Assembly (NCBI GenBank): GCA_025355115.1
Contig: JANXLO010000123.1
Span: forward strand, 1 to 7,843
Reading direction: 5' to 3'
Origin: Chthonomonadaceae bacterium
GTDB lineage: Bacteria; Armatimonadota; Chthonomonadetes; Chthonomonadales; Chthonomonadaceae
Length of the DNA stretch: 7,843 bases
The translations under genes and the position numbers were made by a program. Below, in pieces: positions 6,266 to 7,843 of this stretch (position 1 is its first letter; each line of letters begins with the position of its first letter). The notes beneath the pieces are model-generated. The model saw only the letters and a program-made list of their open reading frames with translations. It was not told the origin of the DNA and did no database searches.

Positions 6266-7822
6266 ATGTTCGCCCCCTTCAAAAATGAGCCGTATGTAAA
6301 TTTTGCTGAAGAGACGCCGCGCCGACGAATGGAGGAGGCTCTGGCGAGAGTCTCCGGGGAGCTTGGCAAAACCTACCCCCTCGTCATCGGAGGGAAGCGC
6401 ATAGATCGAGACAAACAGACGAACAGCCGTAACCCGGCGAAGTTGTCCCAGAGCATAGGGCATGTCTGTGATGCCACGGAGGAAGACGTAGATCACGCGG
6501 TCGAGGCTGCGACTGAGGCATTCACGACCTGGTCGGTCACGCCGCCTGAGGTCAGGGCTCGATATCTTGTAAAAATCGCGGCGATTATGCGCCGCCGAAT
6601 CTACGAATTTTCTGCCTGGATGGTCTACGAGTCGAGCAAGAACTGGCTGGAAGCCTATGCGGATACCGCGGAGGCGATTGACTTCCTTGAGTTCTACGGG
6701 AGAGAGGCCATACGATGGGGTGCTCCCCACCCGACCACTTTCATCTCCAGCGAGGAGAACGAGATCAGGTACTGTCCCTTGGGAGTCGCTGCTGTTATAT
6801 CGCCATGGAATTTCCCTCTGGCTATCATGGCTGGCATGACCGTGGCGGCCGTGGTGACCGGCAACACGGTGGTCCTCAAACCCGCCGAGCAGACTCCTGT
6901 GATCGCCGCGCGCTTTTTCGAGTTGCTGGAATCTGTCGGCCTGCCGCCTGGCGTCGTTAATTTTCTCCCTGGCCCTGGCGAGATCGTCGGAGAGAAGCTG
7001 ACGGGGCATCCGGGGGTGCGTTTCGTCTGCTTCACCGGCAGCAGAGACGTCGGCCTGCATATCAATCAGCGGATTGCCACACATCAGACTGGGCAAAAAT
7101 GGATCAAGCGCGGAATTCTGGAGATGGGAGGCAAGGACGCGATCGTGGTGGATGAGGATGTAAACCTCGATGCCGTGGCGCAGGGCGTGGTCGATTCGGC
7201 GTTCGGTTTTCAGGGTCAGAAATGCTCCGCCTGCTCTCGCCTCATTGCCCACACTAAAGTCTACGATGTCCTGCTGGAGAAGGTTGTCGAGCGCGCCTCC
7301 AAGCTGACAATCGGCGACCCGGTTCACCACAACAACTTCATGGGCGCCGTCATAGACGGCGACGCCTTCAACAAGATCATCTCCTACATCGCACTGGGAT
7401 CGAGCGAAGGGCGCATAGTGCTCGGAGGAGAGCGCGACGAGCCGAATCAGGAGGGAGGATACTTCATCCACCCGACCATCATAGCGGACGTGGCTCCGAC
7501 CGCTCGCATCGCCCAGGAGGAAATTTTCGGGCCGGTGCTTGCGGTGCTGCGCGCGGACAACTTCGACCATGCGCTCGAAATCGCCAATGGAACCGCCTAC
7601 GGCCTCACAGGCTCGCTCTTCTCCAATAGCCGCGACCATCTGGAGCGCGCCCGTCACGATTTCCACGTTGGCAACCTCTATCTCAACCGCAAATGCACAG
7701 GGGCGCTAGTGGATGTGCAGCCTTTCGGAGGGTTCAATCTTTCCGGCACCGACAGCAAGGCGGGCGGGCGCGACTATCTCGGCCTTTTCCTTCAGGCCAA
7801 ATCCGTCTGTGAACGCTGGTAA
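6266..7822 (+). CDS. pruA: L-glutamate gamma-semialdehyde (1-pyrroline-5-carboxylate) dehydrogenase
   Basis: A complete 518-residue aldehyde dehydrogenase of the stand-alone P5C dehydrogenase type found in Bacillus (RocA) and Thermus. It oxidises glutamate semialdehyde, which is in equilibrium with pyrroline-5-carboxylate, to glutamate using NAD+, the last step of proline (and often arginine) breakdown in the cytoplasm. The N-terminal PFKNEPYVNF and the ADTAEAIDF block (132-140) are characteristic of this subfamily. Catalytic residues are all present: Asn182 in SPWNFP, Lys205 in VLKPAE for NAD binding, FTGSR (256-260), Glu286 in LEMGGKD, nucleophile Cys320 in FGFQGQKCSACSR, and EEIFGPV (418-424). 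The ending FHVGNLYLNRKCTGALV and PFGGFNLSGTDSKAGG matches the semialdehyde-binding region. No proline dehydrogenase gene (the preceding step) is in the window; the upstream neighbour is DUF192. A long open frame antisense to it is a codon-bias artefact. The gene ends 21 bases before the window edge. Confidence 0.95.
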   Translation: MFAPFKNEPYVNFAEETPRRRMEEALARVSGELGKTYPLVIGGKRIDRDKQTNSRNPAKLSQSIGHVCDATEEDVDHAVEAATEAFTTWSVTPPEVRARYLVKIAAIMRRRIYEFSAWMVYESSKNWLEAYADTAEAIDFLEFYGREAIRWGAPHPTTFISSEENEIRYCPLGVAAVISPWNFPLAIMAGMTVAAVVTGNTVVLKPAEQTPVIAARFFELLESVGLPPGVVNFLPGPGEIVGEKLTGHPGVRFVCFTGSRDVGLHINQRIATHQTGQKWIKRGILEMGGKDAIVVDEDVNLDAVAQGVVDSAFGFQGQKCSACSRLIAHTKVYDVLLEKVVERASKLTIGDPVHHNNFMGAVIDGDAFNKIISYIALGSSEGRIVLGGERDEPNQEGGYFIHPTIIADVAPTARIAQEEIFGPVLAVLRADNFDHALEIANGTAYGLTGSLFSNSRDHLERARHDFHVGNLYLNRKCTGALVDVQPFGGFNLSGTDSKAGGRDYLGLFLQAKSVCERW

Positions 7823-7843
7823 TCGGTCGCAAAGAAGGCGGGG

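Noticed and set aside
6227..7666. A 479-codon open frame on the minus strand, antisense to pruA
   Set aside because: It lies opposite a clearly conserved dehydrogenase gene, resembles no protein family I know, and is of the kind produced by codon bias in GC-rich genes.

Overview
The window looks like an ordinary chromosomal stretch of a moderately GC-rich (visibly above 50%) free-living bacterium. It holds six complete protein genes and the first 34 codons of a seventh. Most start sites have purine-rich Shine-Dalgarno sequences, and one promoter is a perfect TTGACA/TATAAT match, so the host uses a standard sigma-70-type system. The gene complement suggests a poorly characterised lineage such as Armatimonadota, Acidobacteriota or a Thermus/Deinococcus-like group: an S10 serine carboxypeptidase, a DUF1223 secreted thioredoxin-fold protein, PepF, a Thermus/Bacillus-type P5C dehydrogenase and an FtsE whose sequence reads like those of Terrabacteria. 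This assignment rests on remembered family resemblance and is tentative.

Layout, left to right. On the minus strand: the start of an FtsE-like ABC ATPase (1-102, running off the left edge) and, upstream of it, a xylose-isomerase-like TIM-barrel protein (223-1080). A 214-bp divergent intergenic region separates these from the plus-strand M3 oligoendopeptidase PepF (1295-3118). PepF converges, with only 13 bp between stop codons, on a minus-strand exported DUF1223 protein (3132-3965). A 137-bp leader with two overlapping inverted repeats separates that gene from a minus-strand S10 peptidase (4103-5677), which has a perfect consensus promoter. Divergent from it on the plus strand are a DUF192 protein (5790-6203) and, 62 bp later, a full-length 1-pyrroline-5-carboxylate dehydrogenase (6266-7822). 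The last 21 bases hold nothing recognisable. No gene-free stretch exceeds about 215 bases. I see no tRNA, rRNA, CRISPR array, insertion sequence or phage gene.

Functionally, three of the six complete genes concern peptide or amino-acid use: an endopeptidase for oligopeptides, a carboxypeptidase that trims C-terminal residues, and the enzyme that turns the proline breakdown product into glutamate. They lie on different strands and are not one operon, so any shared role in peptide scavenging is an inference. I did not find a convincing new biological system. The points most worth checking are the S10 enzyme with no recognisable export signal behind an ideal promoter, and the mutually exclusive hairpins ahead of the DUF1223 gene.
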